Positions 56,690 through 64,000 of a DNA stretch of 64,000 bases are shown one piece after another (within the stretch, counting starts at the first letter, position 1; the number at the start of each line of letters is the position of its first letter). Source of the DNA: Pseudomonas haemolytica (lineage in GTDB: Bacteria > Pseudomonadota > Gammaproteobacteria > Pseudomonadales > Pseudomonadaceae). The notes under the pieces were generated by a model that was given only the letters and a program-made list of their open reading frames with translations, ran no database searches and had not been told where the DNA came from. The translations under genes were made by a program, and so were the position numbers. The DNA lies in the NCBI RefSeq assembly GCF_009659625.1, contig NZ_VOIW01000002.1:372001-436000 (forward strand). Reading direction: 5' to 3'.

Positions 56690-57100
56690 TTATTCCCAGT
56701 TGCCCAAATCGGCACTGTAGCCCTCGCCGCCCGGTTGACCGTCCTGGCCGTAGAAGATCAGGTCGAAAGCGCCGTGCTCACCGGGGAAGCGATAGCCGAA
56801 GCCGTGGCCGAACGGGTCTTTCAACTCCGACGGCTTGGCATAGGGGCCAGCCCAACTGGAGGCATTGGCCGGCTTGTCCAGCAGCTGTTGCAGGGTGTTG
56901 GGCGGCGCGCCCACATCCAGGGCGTAGCTGTCGATCTTCATGCTCAAGCTCGCCAGTTGCGCCTTGCCCGCGCCGTATTTGCCTTTGTCCACATTGCCGC
57001 CGACCTGGCGCACCACAATGGTCGCGACGATGCCCAGCAGCACGATCACCGCAAGCATTTCCAGCAGGGTGAAGCCGCGTTGGCGGCGTCTGGTTCTCAT
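56690..57100 (-). CDS. gspG: T2SS major pseudopilin GspG
   Basis: This is a 136-residue major pseudopilin. The leader MRTRRRQRG is followed by FTLLEMLAVIVLLGIVATIVVRQVGGNVDKGKYGAGKAQLASLSMKIDSYALDVGAPPNTLQQLL and the calcium-site region near KDPFGHGFGYRFPGEHGAFDLIFYGQDGQPGGEG. AAGGAG eight bases upstream fixes the start. It polymerises into the pseudopilus piston. It is 20 bp after gspF. Confidence 0.93.
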   Translation of the reverse strand: MRTRRRQRGFTLLEMLAVIVLLGIVATIVVRQVGGNVDKGKYGAGKAQLASLSMKIDSYALDVGAPPNTLQQLLDKPANASSWAGPYAKPSELKDPFGHGFGYRFPGEHGAFDLIFYGQDGQPGGEGYSADLGNWE

Positions 57101-57120
57101 CCGTTCAGCTCCTTTAATGT

Positions 57121-58317
57121 TCATATATGGCTGGTGAGGCTCATCAGCGGCAGCATGATCGCGAGCATGATCACGGCCACCAGCACGGCCATGACCACGG
57201 TCAGGGACGGCACCAGCGCAGCGAGCAGGCGGTCGATTGCGCGCTTGGCTTCGATGTCGAAGATGTCGGCAACCTTGAGCAGCATGCTGTGCAGTTCGCC
57301 GGCCTGTTCGCCGACTTCGATCATTTGCAGGGCCAGCTCCGGCAGCAGCGGCTGGCGGCCAAATGCATCGGCCAGGGTGCCGCCGCCTTTGACCCGTTGC
57401 GCCGCCAGCGCCACTTGCGCCTGCAGTGCACGGTTGCTGCAGACTTGCCGGGCGATAACCAGCGCGGGCAGCAACGCCACGCCATTGCTGAGCAAGGTGC
57501 CGAGGGTGCGGGTCAGGCGTGCGGCTTGCACCCGTTGCAGCAGCGGGCCGATCACGCGGATGCCCAGCAGGCGCCGGTCACAGCGCTCGCGGCGGCTGGG
57601 GTCGCGCAGGCGCGCTGCCAGGATCCATGCACTGATCGACAACCCGGCCAACAGCACCAGGCCATAGGCCTCCAGAAACTCGCCTAGCCCGAGGATCACT
57701 TGGGTGATCAGCGGAATCGGCACGCCCAGGTCCTGAAAAATCGGCACGAATTGCGGCACCACATAAGCCAGCAACAGCGCCAGCGAACCCAACACGCCGA
57801 CCACCAGGAACGCCGGGTAGATCAGCGCGTTGATCACCTCGCCACGCAGTAACTGGCTGCGCTCCAAATAGTCGGTGAGTTGGCGCAAAGTAGCTTCCAG
57901 TGCCCCACCGGCTTCACCGGCGCGCACCATGCTCAGGTACAGCGGGGAAAACGTGCCGCCCTCCTCCTCCAACGCAGCCGACAGCGGCTTGCCGGCCTTG
58001 ACGTGGTCGCGGATGCGCTCGATCAACGCCCGCACCTGGGGTTGGCCGGGCTGCTTGAGCAGCAGCCCCAGCGAGCGTTCAAGGGGCTGGCCGGCGCCGA
58101 GCAGCGTGGCCAGTTGCTGGGTGAAACTCACCAGTGCGGCGCCCTTCAACTGCCCGCGTGCTTTGCGCAACAAGGGGCTGCCCGCCGTTTCAATGTGCAG
58201 CAACAACCAACCACGCTTGTGCAAGGCGGCGACCGCGGCGGCCCGGTCAGTGGCTTGCAGCGTGCCGCTCTGGGCGACGCCCTGACTGTCCAGGGCGCGG
58301 AACTTGAACAGGCTCAC
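57121..58317 (-). CDS. gspF: T2SS inner-membrane platform protein GspF
   Basis: This 398-residue protein has two T2SSF domains (about 65-190 and 265-390), each marked by sequence such as FTQQLATLLGAGQPLERSL and LTRTLGTLLSNGVALLPALV, and three membrane helices. It is homologous to PilC and sits beneath the pseudopilus. It overlaps gspE by 4 bp. Confidence 0.93.
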   Translation of the reverse strand: MSLFKFRALDSQGVAQSGTLQATDRAAAVAALHKRGWLLLHIETAGSPLLRKARGQLKGAALVSFTQQLATLLGAGQPLERSLGLLLKQPGQPQVRALIERIRDHVKAGKPLSAALEEEGGTFSPLYLSMVRAGEAGGALEATLRQLTDYLERSQLLRGEVINALIYPAFLVVGVLGSLALLLAYVVPQFVPIFQDLGVPIPLITQVILGLGEFLEAYGLVLLAGLSISAWILAARLRDPSRRERCDRRLLGIRVIGPLLQRVQAARLTRTLGTLLSNGVALLPALVIARQVCSNRALQAQVALAAQRVKGGGTLADAFGRQPLLPELALQMIEVGEQAGELHSMLLKVADIFDIEAKRAIDRLLAALVPSLTVVMAVLVAVIMLAIMLPLMSLTSHI

Positions 58318-60011
58318 GCGTCCTCTCCACGGGTCACGCGCAGCACTTCTTCCAGAGACGTGACACCTGCCAGCGCCTGGCGCAAACCGTCTTCATACAA
58401 GGTGCGCAAACCGGCGCGGCGGGCGGCCTGTTCAAGGGTGGCGGCATCGGCGTGGCGCATCAGCAGGCTGCGCAACTCGTCGTTCATTACCAGCAGTTCG
58501 GTGAGCGCGCTGCGCCCGTGGTAATCACCTCGGTAGAGCAGGATCGGGCGCTGCTCGGTCAGGCGATCCAGGCCATGCTCCTTGATCAATTGCGGCGATG
58601 CTTGGAACGCCACACGCGTGGCCGGGTCCAGGCGTCGCACCAGGCGCTGGGCGAGGATACCGCTGACGGTGGAGGCAATCAGGTAGCTTTCCACACCCAT
58701 GTCGAGCAAGCGCGTGATGCTCGCCGCGGCGCTGTTGGTGTGCAGGGTTGAAAGGACCAAGTGGCCGGTGAGAGAGGACTGTACGGCGATGCGGCAGGTT
58801 TCCAGGTCGCGGATTTCGCCGATCATGATCACGTCCGGATCCTGACGCACGATGGCGCGCAGCACCCCGGCAAAGTCCAGGCCGATGGCCGGCTTGACCT
58901 GGATCTGGTTGATGCCTTCGAGCTGGTATTCCACCGGGTCTTCCACGGTGATGATCTTGCGTTCGCTGGTGTTGAGCCGCGACAAGGCAGTGTAGAGCGT
59001 GGTGGTTTTGCCTGAACCGGTGGGGCCGGTGACCAGCAGGATGCCGTGGGGCCGCTCGAGCAGGTCGAGGAATGCCGCCAGCCGCTGGCCGTCGAAGCCC
59101 AGGCTGGGAAAGTCGAACTGCACGGTTTGCCGGTCTAACAGGCGCATCACCACCGACTCGCCAAAACTGGTGGGCACCGTGGACACGCGCAAGTCCAACT
59201 CTTTGCCCTGAATGCGCAGCATGATGCGCCCGTCCTGCGGCAAGCGCCGTTCGGCAATGTCCAGGCGCGCCATGATCTTCACCCGCGAGATCACCGCCGC
59301 CGATGAACTGGCGGGCGGCGCTTCGGCGTCATGCAGCACGCCGTCGATGCGGTAGCGCACCTTGAGTTGGTTTTCGAAGGGTTCGATATGAATGTCCGAA
59401 GCGCGCTGTTCCACCGCGCGCTGCAGGACCAGGTTGACCAGGCGAATCACCGGCGCTTCGGACGCCATGTCCTTGAGGTGCTCGATATCCTCAAGGGCGC
59501 CGCCCTGCTCATCAAGGTTCTCGATCAAGGTGCCCATGGCGGAACGGCCCTGGCCGTAATAGCGCTCGATCAATGTATCGACTTCATTGCGCGGCCCGAT
59601 GGCCAGCCACACCGGCACCTGACAGGCGTAGGCCAGGGCCTGGAACGGATACAACTGCGCCGGGTTGGCCGACAGCACGCGCAATCCACCCTCGTTCCAG
59701 CCGATGGGCACGACTTGGTAGTGACGCATAAAGCGTTCGGTCAAGACGGGCAATGGGTCGAGCAGCGGCGGCGCGGCGTCGGCCAGCAGCAACGGCGCGT
59801 CGAGCAAGTCAGCCCAGGCGCGAGCCAGTTCGACTTCGGGCACCAAGCCCAAGCGCGTCAGCAAACCCAGCAGGTCGCGAGGGTCATTGGACAGGCGTTG
59901 GGCGCGTTCAAGATCCAGGGTTTTCAGCCCGGCGTGCTGCATCAGCCACGCGCATACCTGATCGGTGTGCGGTATCTGCAGATGGCAGGCATCGATGGGC
60001 GTTGAAGACAT
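58314..60011 (-). CDS. gspE: T2SS ATPase GspE
   Basis: This is a 565-residue hexameric secretion ATPase. N-terminal domains reach to about 160; Walker A GPTGSGKTTTLY near residue 328, Asp box VEDPVEYQLEGINQIQV, Walker B DPDVIMIGEIRDLET and His box LVLSTLHTNSAAASITRLLDMG follow. The tetracysteine zinc motif found in most GspE proteins is absent: the stretch between LVRRLDP and YHGRSALTELL has no Cys. It is the first gene of the operon. Confidence 0.93.
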   Translation of the reverse strand: MSSTPIDACHLQIPHTDQVCAWLMQHAGLKTLDLERAQRLSNDPRDLLGLLTRLGLVPEVELARAWADLLDAPLLLADAAPPLLDPLPVLTERFMRHYQVVPIGWNEGGLRVLSANPAQLYPFQALAYACQVPVWLAIGPRNEVDTLIERYYGQGRSAMGTLIENLDEQGGALEDIEHLKDMASEAPVIRLVNLVLQRAVEQRASDIHIEPFENQLKVRYRIDGVLHDAEAPPASSSAAVISRVKIMARLDIAERRLPQDGRIMLRIQGKELDLRVSTVPTSFGESVVMRLLDRQTVQFDFPSLGFDGQRLAAFLDLLERPHGILLVTGPTGSGKTTTLYTALSRLNTSERKIITVEDPVEYQLEGINQIQVKPAIGLDFAGVLRAIVRQDPDVIMIGEIRDLETCRIAVQSSLTGHLVLSTLHTNSAAASITRLLDMGVESYLIASTVSGILAQRLVRRLDPATRVAFQASPQLIKEHGLDRLTEQRPILLYRGDYHGRSALTELLVMNDELRSLLMRHADAATLEQAARRAGLRTLYEDGLRQALAGVTSLEEVLRVTRGEDA

Positions 60012-60192
60012 AATTTGAAGTGTCTAGTTGCGAGAAAGTATGGCTATTTGGAACTATCGAACACTACTCATGCAGTGCCATTAGTTCGCCACGCCGCAGT
60101 CGGAGTTAACTGGGTTAATCGACTGGAAGTTCTAGTGCTAGTTCCGGGATGAGGGGTAATAATATGAAATACTGTACTGCGACTTAAGTGAA

Positions 60193-60220
60193 GAGGGGGC
60201 AGATTTGGCTTCGCCCCCTC
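60193..60220 (-). terminator. Stem-loop downstream of aqpZ
   Basis: GAGGGGGC and GCCCCCTC (8 bp, perfect) flank a 12-base loop 17 bp after the aqpZ stop. No T-run follows on the minus strand, so it may be an incomplete terminator. Confidence 0.55.
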
Positions 60221-60236
60221 CTTTGGGAAAAACCGC

Positions 60237-60929
60237 TTACCGCTTTGTCGCCAATACAAAACGGTGCACAAGCCCACCAAACACGCCGCCCAGTAAAGGC
60301 ACCAACCAGAATACCCACAACTGGGAAACCGCCCAACCACCCTGGAAAACTGCCACGCCCGTACTGCGCGCCGGGTTAACCGATGTATTGCTCACTGGAA
60401 TACTGATCAGATGGATCAACACCAAAGCGAGCCCGATAGCAAGCGGCGCAAAACCTGCCGGTGCCTTTTTATCGGTAACGCCCAGGATAATCAGCAAGAA
60501 GAACGCAGTGAGTACAAACTCGGTGACAACGACTGATAGAAATGAAAAGCCAGCGGGTGAATGCTCGCCATAACCATTGGTAGCAAAACCGGCTGACACG
60601 TCAAACCCTGGCTTGCCGCTTGCGATCAAATACAACACCCCGGCAGCTGCAATAGCGCCAAGCACCTGCGTGACGATATAGGGCGCCACTTCCTTACAGC
60701 CGATGCGCCCGCCAGCCAATAAACCAAGGGTCACAGCCGGGTTGAAATGCCCCCCGGAAATATGACCGACCGCGTAGGCCATGGTTAATACCGTCAAGCC
60801 AAATGCCAATGCCACCCCTACAAAACCAATACCCAGCTCAGGGAATGCAGCAGCCAGCACGGCACTGCCACAACCGCCCAGTACCAGCCAGAACGTGCCC
60901 AAGAACTCGGCGGCAAGACGCTTTATCAT
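60237..60929 (-). CDS. aqpZ: Aquaporin Z
   Basis: This is a 230-residue six-helix water channel with two NPA motifs, [11 protein letters not shown] near residue 63 and [13 protein letters not shown] near 187, and the Arg of the selectivity filter directly after the second NPA. This AqpZ form favours water over glycerol. The ATG at 60929 is preceded by AAGGAG eight bases upstream. It stands alone, with a stem-loop downstream. Confidence 0.95.
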   Translation of the reverse strand: MIKRLAAEFLGTFWLVLGGCGSAVLAAAFPELGIGFVGVALAFGLTVLTMAYAVGHISGGHFNPAVTLGLLAGGRIGCKEVAPYIVTQVLGAIAAAGVLYLIASGKPGFDVSAGFATNGYGEHSPAGFSFLSVVVTEFVLTAFFLLIILGVTDKKAPAGFAPLAIGLALVLIHLISIPVSNTSVNPARSTGVAVFQGGWAVSQLWVFWLVPLLGGVFGGLVHRFVLATKR

Positions 60930-61080
60930 CAGGAAACTCCTTATCAGGCTCAAAGAGGCCGAGCCTAACAAGCGAGTATCGGGGCTGGATGTGGGAAATT
61001 TCCTCAGTAAAACCGACTAACCAAAAGCTGTGCCCGTCGTGCAGGATGCTTTCGAAGAAAAAGCATGCATTCCAGACATG

Positions 61081-61104
61081 AAAAAGCCCCGGCAATGCCG
61101 AGGC
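61081..61104 (-). terminator. Rho-independent terminator
   Basis: On the minus strand the inverted repeat GCCTCGGCA/TGCCGGGGC is followed by TTTTT. It is 57 bp downstream of the small gene at 61161 and upstream of aqpZ, separating the two. Confidence 0.8.
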
Positions 61105-61160
61105 CTGATGAATATGTTTGGTATTTCTATCGAATCACTTCTGCGCGGCGTGATTTGCCG

Positions 61161-61424
61161 TTACTGAGGTACGCCCGCCTTGGCGATCAACTCACGCAAC
61201 CGGAAATCCTTAGGTTCAAACACATCGAGGAGCCCGATCGCCTTCAGAGCGGGTAGAGATTGAATAATTTCTCGCTCCGCTAGCAGTTGATCATCCTTGC
61301 TCGCCGTCGAATCACTCCAAACGCGTACGTTTGCCAAAAAGGCACCGACCGTCCCCTTACGTACGGTCACTCCGTCAAATGTTGCTTCGTTTGTGTCGTC
61401 GGCAAGAACGTCTTCGGCACGCAT
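61161..61424 (-). CDS. Small conserved hypothetical protein
   Basis: This is an 87-residue soluble protein, MRAEDVLADDTNEATFDGVTVRKGTVGAF..., ending LRELIAKAGVPQ. It has GGAG seven bases before the ATG and a clean terminator downstream, so it is very likely a real gene. No domain is recognised, and it has no membrane or export signal. Confidence 0.65.
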   Translation of the reverse strand: MRAEDVLADDTNEATFDGVTVRKGTVGAFLANVRVWSDSTASKDDQLLAEREIIQSLPALKAIGLLDVFEPKDFRLRELIAKAGVPQ

Positions 61425-61603
61425 ATCAATCTCCGCAGTTGGGCTGCTGTTACGTCTGCGACTTTCGCAGGAGAGCCATGCCGACAATAGCGCACTTATT
61501 TCGCGCTGGCATTTAAATGAAATTCAAGCCATATCCTGCCGGGCCCTACCACTGAAACCAGAGCAAACCCGGCGCCTGGCCGGGTTCGTTGATCGACAAG
61601 TCT

Positions 61604-61801
61604 TCAGTTGTCAGGGTGCTCGCTCGCTACTGAATCGGCAGCGTCTACGTCCGACATATCTTCCTCCAGAGGTGCCTCGTCGTCCGGTGGCGACGGGATG
61701 TTATCTTCATCACGCTTTGGATCATGACCTGTCTCGTTGTCCGTGCCGCGCGTTACTGCCTGCTGTGAAATATTGCCTGGGGCGTTCTCGTTGATTTCCA
61801 T
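61604..61801 (-). CDS. Small acidic hypothetical protein
   Basis: This 65-residue, strongly acidic, probably disordered protein contains PSPPDDEAPLEEDMSDVDAAD. GGAG lies eight bases before the ATG. No function is known. It resembles the small acidic proteins common near stress genes in Pseudomonas, but no family is assigned. Confidence 0.55.
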   Translation of the reverse strand: MEINENAPGNISQQAVTRGTDNETGHDPKRDEDNIPSPPDDEAPLEEDMSDVDAADSVASEHPDN

Positions 61802-62028
61802 GCTGGCTCTCCGTTCTCACGCCCGGGATATCCGCGCTTAAAGATGGGAGTCGGCTGGTCGCAGTGAGTGCCGAGTAGTGGACGAACGGCGAAAAGCCAA
61901 AAGCCCGGTCGAGTGCCGAGGCTCGTAAAGTGTTACACATCAGGTTCGAGCCAAAAGCTGCAGCTAGGCGGGCGGGACACTTTCGATATACTCGGTAGAT
62001 AACCGGAGTAAACAGGAATGGACCCCAG

Positions 62029-62232
62029 ATGAAATACCTAGCGATCCTCATAGCTTTTGCAACTCTCGGCGCTTGTTCGGCGTACAGCCCCGGACAAAGC
62101 GACCCTGACATCAGGGTTGGCGGCTTCCAAATCAGCTGCGATGCAGTGCCGGCAAATCAGCCTGGCTGCTATTCGGCACCACCTTCTAAGAAACCTTCAG
62201 AGAAAATCAACTTGCAGCCTGATAGAAGCTGA
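62029..62232 (+). CDS. Small lipoprotein
   Basis: This is a 67-residue protein with a lipoprotein signal, MKYLAILIAFATLGAC, giving lipidated Cys16. The short mature part has two further Cys (ISCDAVPANQPGCY). A possible promoter -10 (TATACT) lies about 40 bp upstream, and an AGGA about 14 bases before the ATG gives a loose ribosome site. Function unknown. It is the last intact chromosomal gene before the integration site. Confidence 0.6.
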   Translation: MKYLAILIAFATLGACSAYSPGQSDPDIRVGGFQISCDAVPANQPGCYSAPPSKKPSEKINLQPDRS

Positions 62233-62312
62233 CTCCATAGAGCCGAACTAAACGAGGCTTTCTCTAGGAAATAAATAGCCCGCTCACCGACGCCATCAAG
62301 AAATCCCTATCG

Positions 62313-62431
62313 ATGCTTGGCTTCAGCGCCTACGAGATCGAACGCCTGGCCGAACTCAAACGGATCAAGTCCGACAGCGTGTCGCAGATCAGCGAATACT
62401 GGCGCCGCAACATGGAAGCTGACAACAACAA
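62313..62431 (+). pseudogene. Short mobile-element gene remnant
   Basis: An open stretch reads MLGFSAYEIERLAELKRIKSD...QISEYWRRNMEADNN before losing coherence where the integrase-tail frame begins. The frame is open for about ten codons upstream too. It looks like a fragment of a phage or island gene, but no family is named with confidence. Confidence 0.4.
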
Positions 62432-62578
62432 GCGATCAAACGGCCGCTGTTCACCATTATTCTGGCAATGGGCAGTGGGCGGGCACACCTGTACAAGAAA
62501 GCGGGAAAGGATGGACAGAAGATCGCAGGCCATGCGAGCGAGGGCATGACCAGAAACTACCAGCGAGACTACAAGTAA
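62432..62578 (+). pseudogene. Tyrosine recombinase (integrase) C-terminal remnant
   Basis: The frame from 62432 to the TAA at 62576-62578 encodes AIKRPLFTIILAMGSG...KKAGKDGQKIAGHASEGMTRNYQRDYK. The last part matches the box II end of phage integrases: GH-x-S-x-x-M-T-x-x-Y, with catalytic His and Tyr. A stop lies at 62420 in the same frame and nothing of the catalytic core precedes it, so this is a tail left by an earlier element. It is 122 bp from the tRNA-derived att site. Confidence 0.75.
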
Positions 62579-62644
62579 ATCAGATGGCCCGAGGCAATTA
62601 CGGACCTAAATATCAGTGAAATCACCAGGTAGTTTTGCGCAGCC

Positions 62645-62673
62645 ACAAAAAAGCCGATCTACCTGATCGGCTT
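62645..62673 (-). terminator. Rho-independent terminator of the tRNA-Pro transcript
   Basis: AAGCCGATC/GATCGGCTT arms (9 bp, perfect) with a 5-base loop, followed on the minus strand by TTTTTT. It lies 27 bp beyond the tRNA 3' end at 62700 and faces the right way to terminate the tRNA-Pro gene. Confidence 0.85.
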
Positions 62674-62699
62674 AAGTGTCTGATTTTACTCAGGAATAA

Positions 62700-62743
62700 T
62701 GGTCGGGACGGAGTGATTCGAACACTCGACCCCTAGCACCCCA
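62700..62743 (-). other. 3' half of tRNA-Pro(GGG): integrative-element attachment site
   Basis: The minus strand reads from TGGGGTGCTAG (anticodon GGG, positions 33 on) through the T-arm GAGTG-TTCGAAT-CACTC to CGTCCCGACCA: 44 nt, positions 33-76 of a tRNA-Pro resembling E. coli ProL. The 5' half is missing to the right, where sequence changes at 62744. The natural reading is an att core created by integration into the tRNA gene, with an intact tRNA restored at the far end of the element outside the window. Confidence 0.85.
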
Positions 62744-62874
62744 TAAAGGTGAACCGTAATCCAAGCCAGTCTTAATAAATCCAACAAAATCACCTAAAGC
62801 ACTGTATTCATTGGATCATTACAGTTTACACAGTCCAACCGCTTCCGATAGCATTCTACCAAAGCCAGCGAGAA

Positions 62875-62894
62875 ACGGTGACCCAACGGTGACC
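62875..62894 (+). repeat. Tandem ACGGTGACC repeats before the integrase
   Basis: ACGGTGACC occurs at 62875-62883 and 62886-62894, an 11-bp period, within 55 bp of the integrase start and about 130 bp from the att core. They could be arm-type binding sites for the integrase. Confidence 0.45.
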
Positions 62895-62926
62895 ATCTGG
62901 AGCCTGGCCTTTCTGGGGAAGCGAAA

Positions 62927-64000
62927 GTGGCGACGATCACCGACAAACAGATGAACGCAAAACCAGCCAAACCTACCTGGCTGATCGAGGATGCTCCTCG
63001 CGGCTGCGGCCGATTCATGGCACGTCTTCGCCCAGATGGCGAGCGCCTGTTTTACTTCAGGTATACCGACACCAGCGGTGGAAGGGTGTTTCTGCCCATA
63101 GGTGCATATGACGCCACTGGCACTGATGGGCTTACCCTTAAGGAAGCAAGAACTAAAGCTGGAGAGTGGTCACGCCTCTACCAAAGTGGAACTCGCAACT
63201 TACGTGAACATCTGGATGCCGAGGAAGCTGCCCGTATCGCAGCCCGAGATGGTGAATTGGCACGACTCACCGCCGAGAAAGCAGAAGCCGAAGCCGAGCA
63301 AGCTCGCCAGGCGGCACGCAAGACTGTTACCGACCTATTCGAGCACTGGGCTAGGGTTGATCTCATCAACCGCAAGGACAAGGGTGCAGAGGCTCGTCGG
63401 ATGTTTGAAAAGGACGTTCTGCCCTTCTTGGGCGACTTGGCTGTCGCTGATGTGAAAAAGGGTCATATCACCGAGGTGACAGATGCCCTCCTCGCTCGCG
63501 GTGTAAACCGTATGGCCAAGATGGTTTTTTCGCTTATGCGCCAAATGTTCCGCTTTGCCGTAGACCGCGACCTGATCGAGCACGATCCCAGCGCCAGTAT
63601 TCGAAAAGCTAAGATAGGTGGCAAAGACACCGAGCGCGATCGAGTGCTGAGTGATGATGAAATCAAGCTGCTTGCTAAGAAAGCCCCTGATGCGGGGCTG
63701 CAGGTCACCACCGAAGCTGCAATCTGGATTGCCCTATCGACCTGCTGTCGAATTGGTGAGCTCCTGAGCGCACGATGGGAGCATATCGATCTAGAGCAAA
63801 GCACTTGGCTGATTCCGTCCGAACATAGTAAAAACGGTAAACCGCACAGCATCATCCTTTCAGACTTTGCCATTAGCCACTTCAAGCGCGTAAAGCAGAT
63901 TAATAGCCTGTCACCTTGGTGCTACCCGAACACCTACATAACTGACCACGTATGCCCTAAAACGGTAACCAAGCAGCTGGGCGATCGCCAGCGCCTTCCG
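62927..64000 (+). CDS. P4-type tyrosine integrase, 3'-truncated by window
   Basis: 358 residues are visible and the frame is open at the window end. The order is an N-terminal arm-binding region (RGCGRFMARLRPDGERLFYFRYTDTSGGRVFLPIGAYD), a charged helical linker (ARLTAEKAEAEAEQARQAARK), the SAM-like core-binding domain (VTDLFEHWARVDLINRKDKGAEARRMFEKDVLPFLGDLAV), and the catalytic domain with Arg275 in CCRIGELLSARWEHIDL. The other catalytic residues lie outside. Start: GTG at 62927 with GGGGAA six bases upstream; an ATG at 62951 has no ribosome site. It is the first gene of the element integrated at tRNA-Pro. Confidence 0.9.
   Translation, partial: MATITDKQMNAKPAKPTWLIEDAPRGCGRFMARLRPDGERLFYFRYTDTSGGRVFLPIGAYDATGTDGLTLKEARTKAGEWSRLYQSGTRNLREHLDAEEAARIAARDGELARLTAEKAEAEAEQARQAARKTVTDLFEHWARVDLINRKDKGAEARRMFEKDVLPFLGDLAVADVKKGHITEVTDALLARGVNRMAKMVFSLMRQMFRFAVDRDLIEHDPSASIRKAKIGGKDTERDRVLSDDEIKLLAKKAPDAGLQVTTEAAIWIALSTCCRIGELLSARWEHIDLEQSTWLIPSEHSKNGKPHSIILSDFAISHFKRVKQINSLSPWCYPNTYITDHVCPKTVTKQLGDRQRLP

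Noticed and set aside
61722..62111. 129-codon minus-strand frame across the small acidic gene and lipoprotein
   Set aside because: No ribosome site or family signature; it conflicts with two better-supported short genes.
62700..62770. A complete tRNA gene
   Set aside because: Only positions 33-76 of tRNA-Pro are present; the sequence right of 62743 does not form the 5' acceptor, D-arm or anticodon stem.

Overview
The window looks like a chromosome of a fluorescent Pseudomonas (P. fluorescens group). Supporting signs are high GC coding sequence, AAGGAG-type ribosome sites, a homoprotocatechuate (hpa) operon, a FeaR-type aromatic-amine regulon, an Hxc-like type II secretion operon, and repeated extragenic palindromes built on GTGGGAGGGGGCTTGC. 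The species call is inference from gene content.

Bases 1-18423 form a catabolic island for aromatic amines and 4-hydroxyphenylacetate. It holds hpaE(partial)-hpaD-hpaF-hpaX-hpaH-hpaI with the MarR regulator hpaR. Next come an amine-type FAD oxidase operon (oxidase, cupin, MoaF-like protein, two SDRs), a FeaR-like AraC activator, an APC permease with a DUF3156 protein, an outer-membrane channel, a two-component hydroxylase (acyl-CoA-dehydrogenase-fold oxygenase plus flavin reductase), and feaB. Together they could take tyramine-like amines to the aldehyde, to 4-hydroxyphenylacetate, to homoprotocatechuate and, by meta cleavage, to pyruvate and succinic semialdehyde. A shared GGCAGGCA-containing motif lies 75-103 bp upstream of three units and may be the FeaR site.

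Bases 18424-24684 are ordinary accessory genes: a RidA protein, a flavin split-barrel protein, two tandem LysR regulators, a GST and a FetAB-type ABC transporter, with palindromic repeats between them.

Bases 24685-40163 hold a chaperone-usher fimbrial module. Four phosphorelay/c-di-GMP genes match the PvrS-PvrR-RcsC-RcsB set that adjoins cupD in P. aeruginosa. Here they are embedded inside the fimbrial genes: chaperone and adhesin-like subunit on one side, fimbrin, chaperone and usher on the other. A degenerate receiver protein without a phospho-acceptor Asp is transcribed divergently from the first chaperone. Four copies of a palindrome close to the enterobacterial RcsB box (TAAGAATCGTCTTA) lie in front of the transcription units. 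This self-contained regulon is the most interesting system in the window.

Bases 40164-49963 hold a Tat-exported phospholipase C and a TonB receptor/ABC importer/flavin amine oxidase/RidA operon. Bases 50430-60011 are an 11-gene, tightly overlapping type II secretion operon with a lipoprotein secretin. Bases 60237-62232 hold aqpZ and small genes.

Bases 62313-64000 are an integration hotspot. A degenerate integrase tail lies beside a tRNA-Pro(GGG) terminator and the 44-nt 3' half of that tRNA, followed by a new tyrosine integrase that runs off the window.
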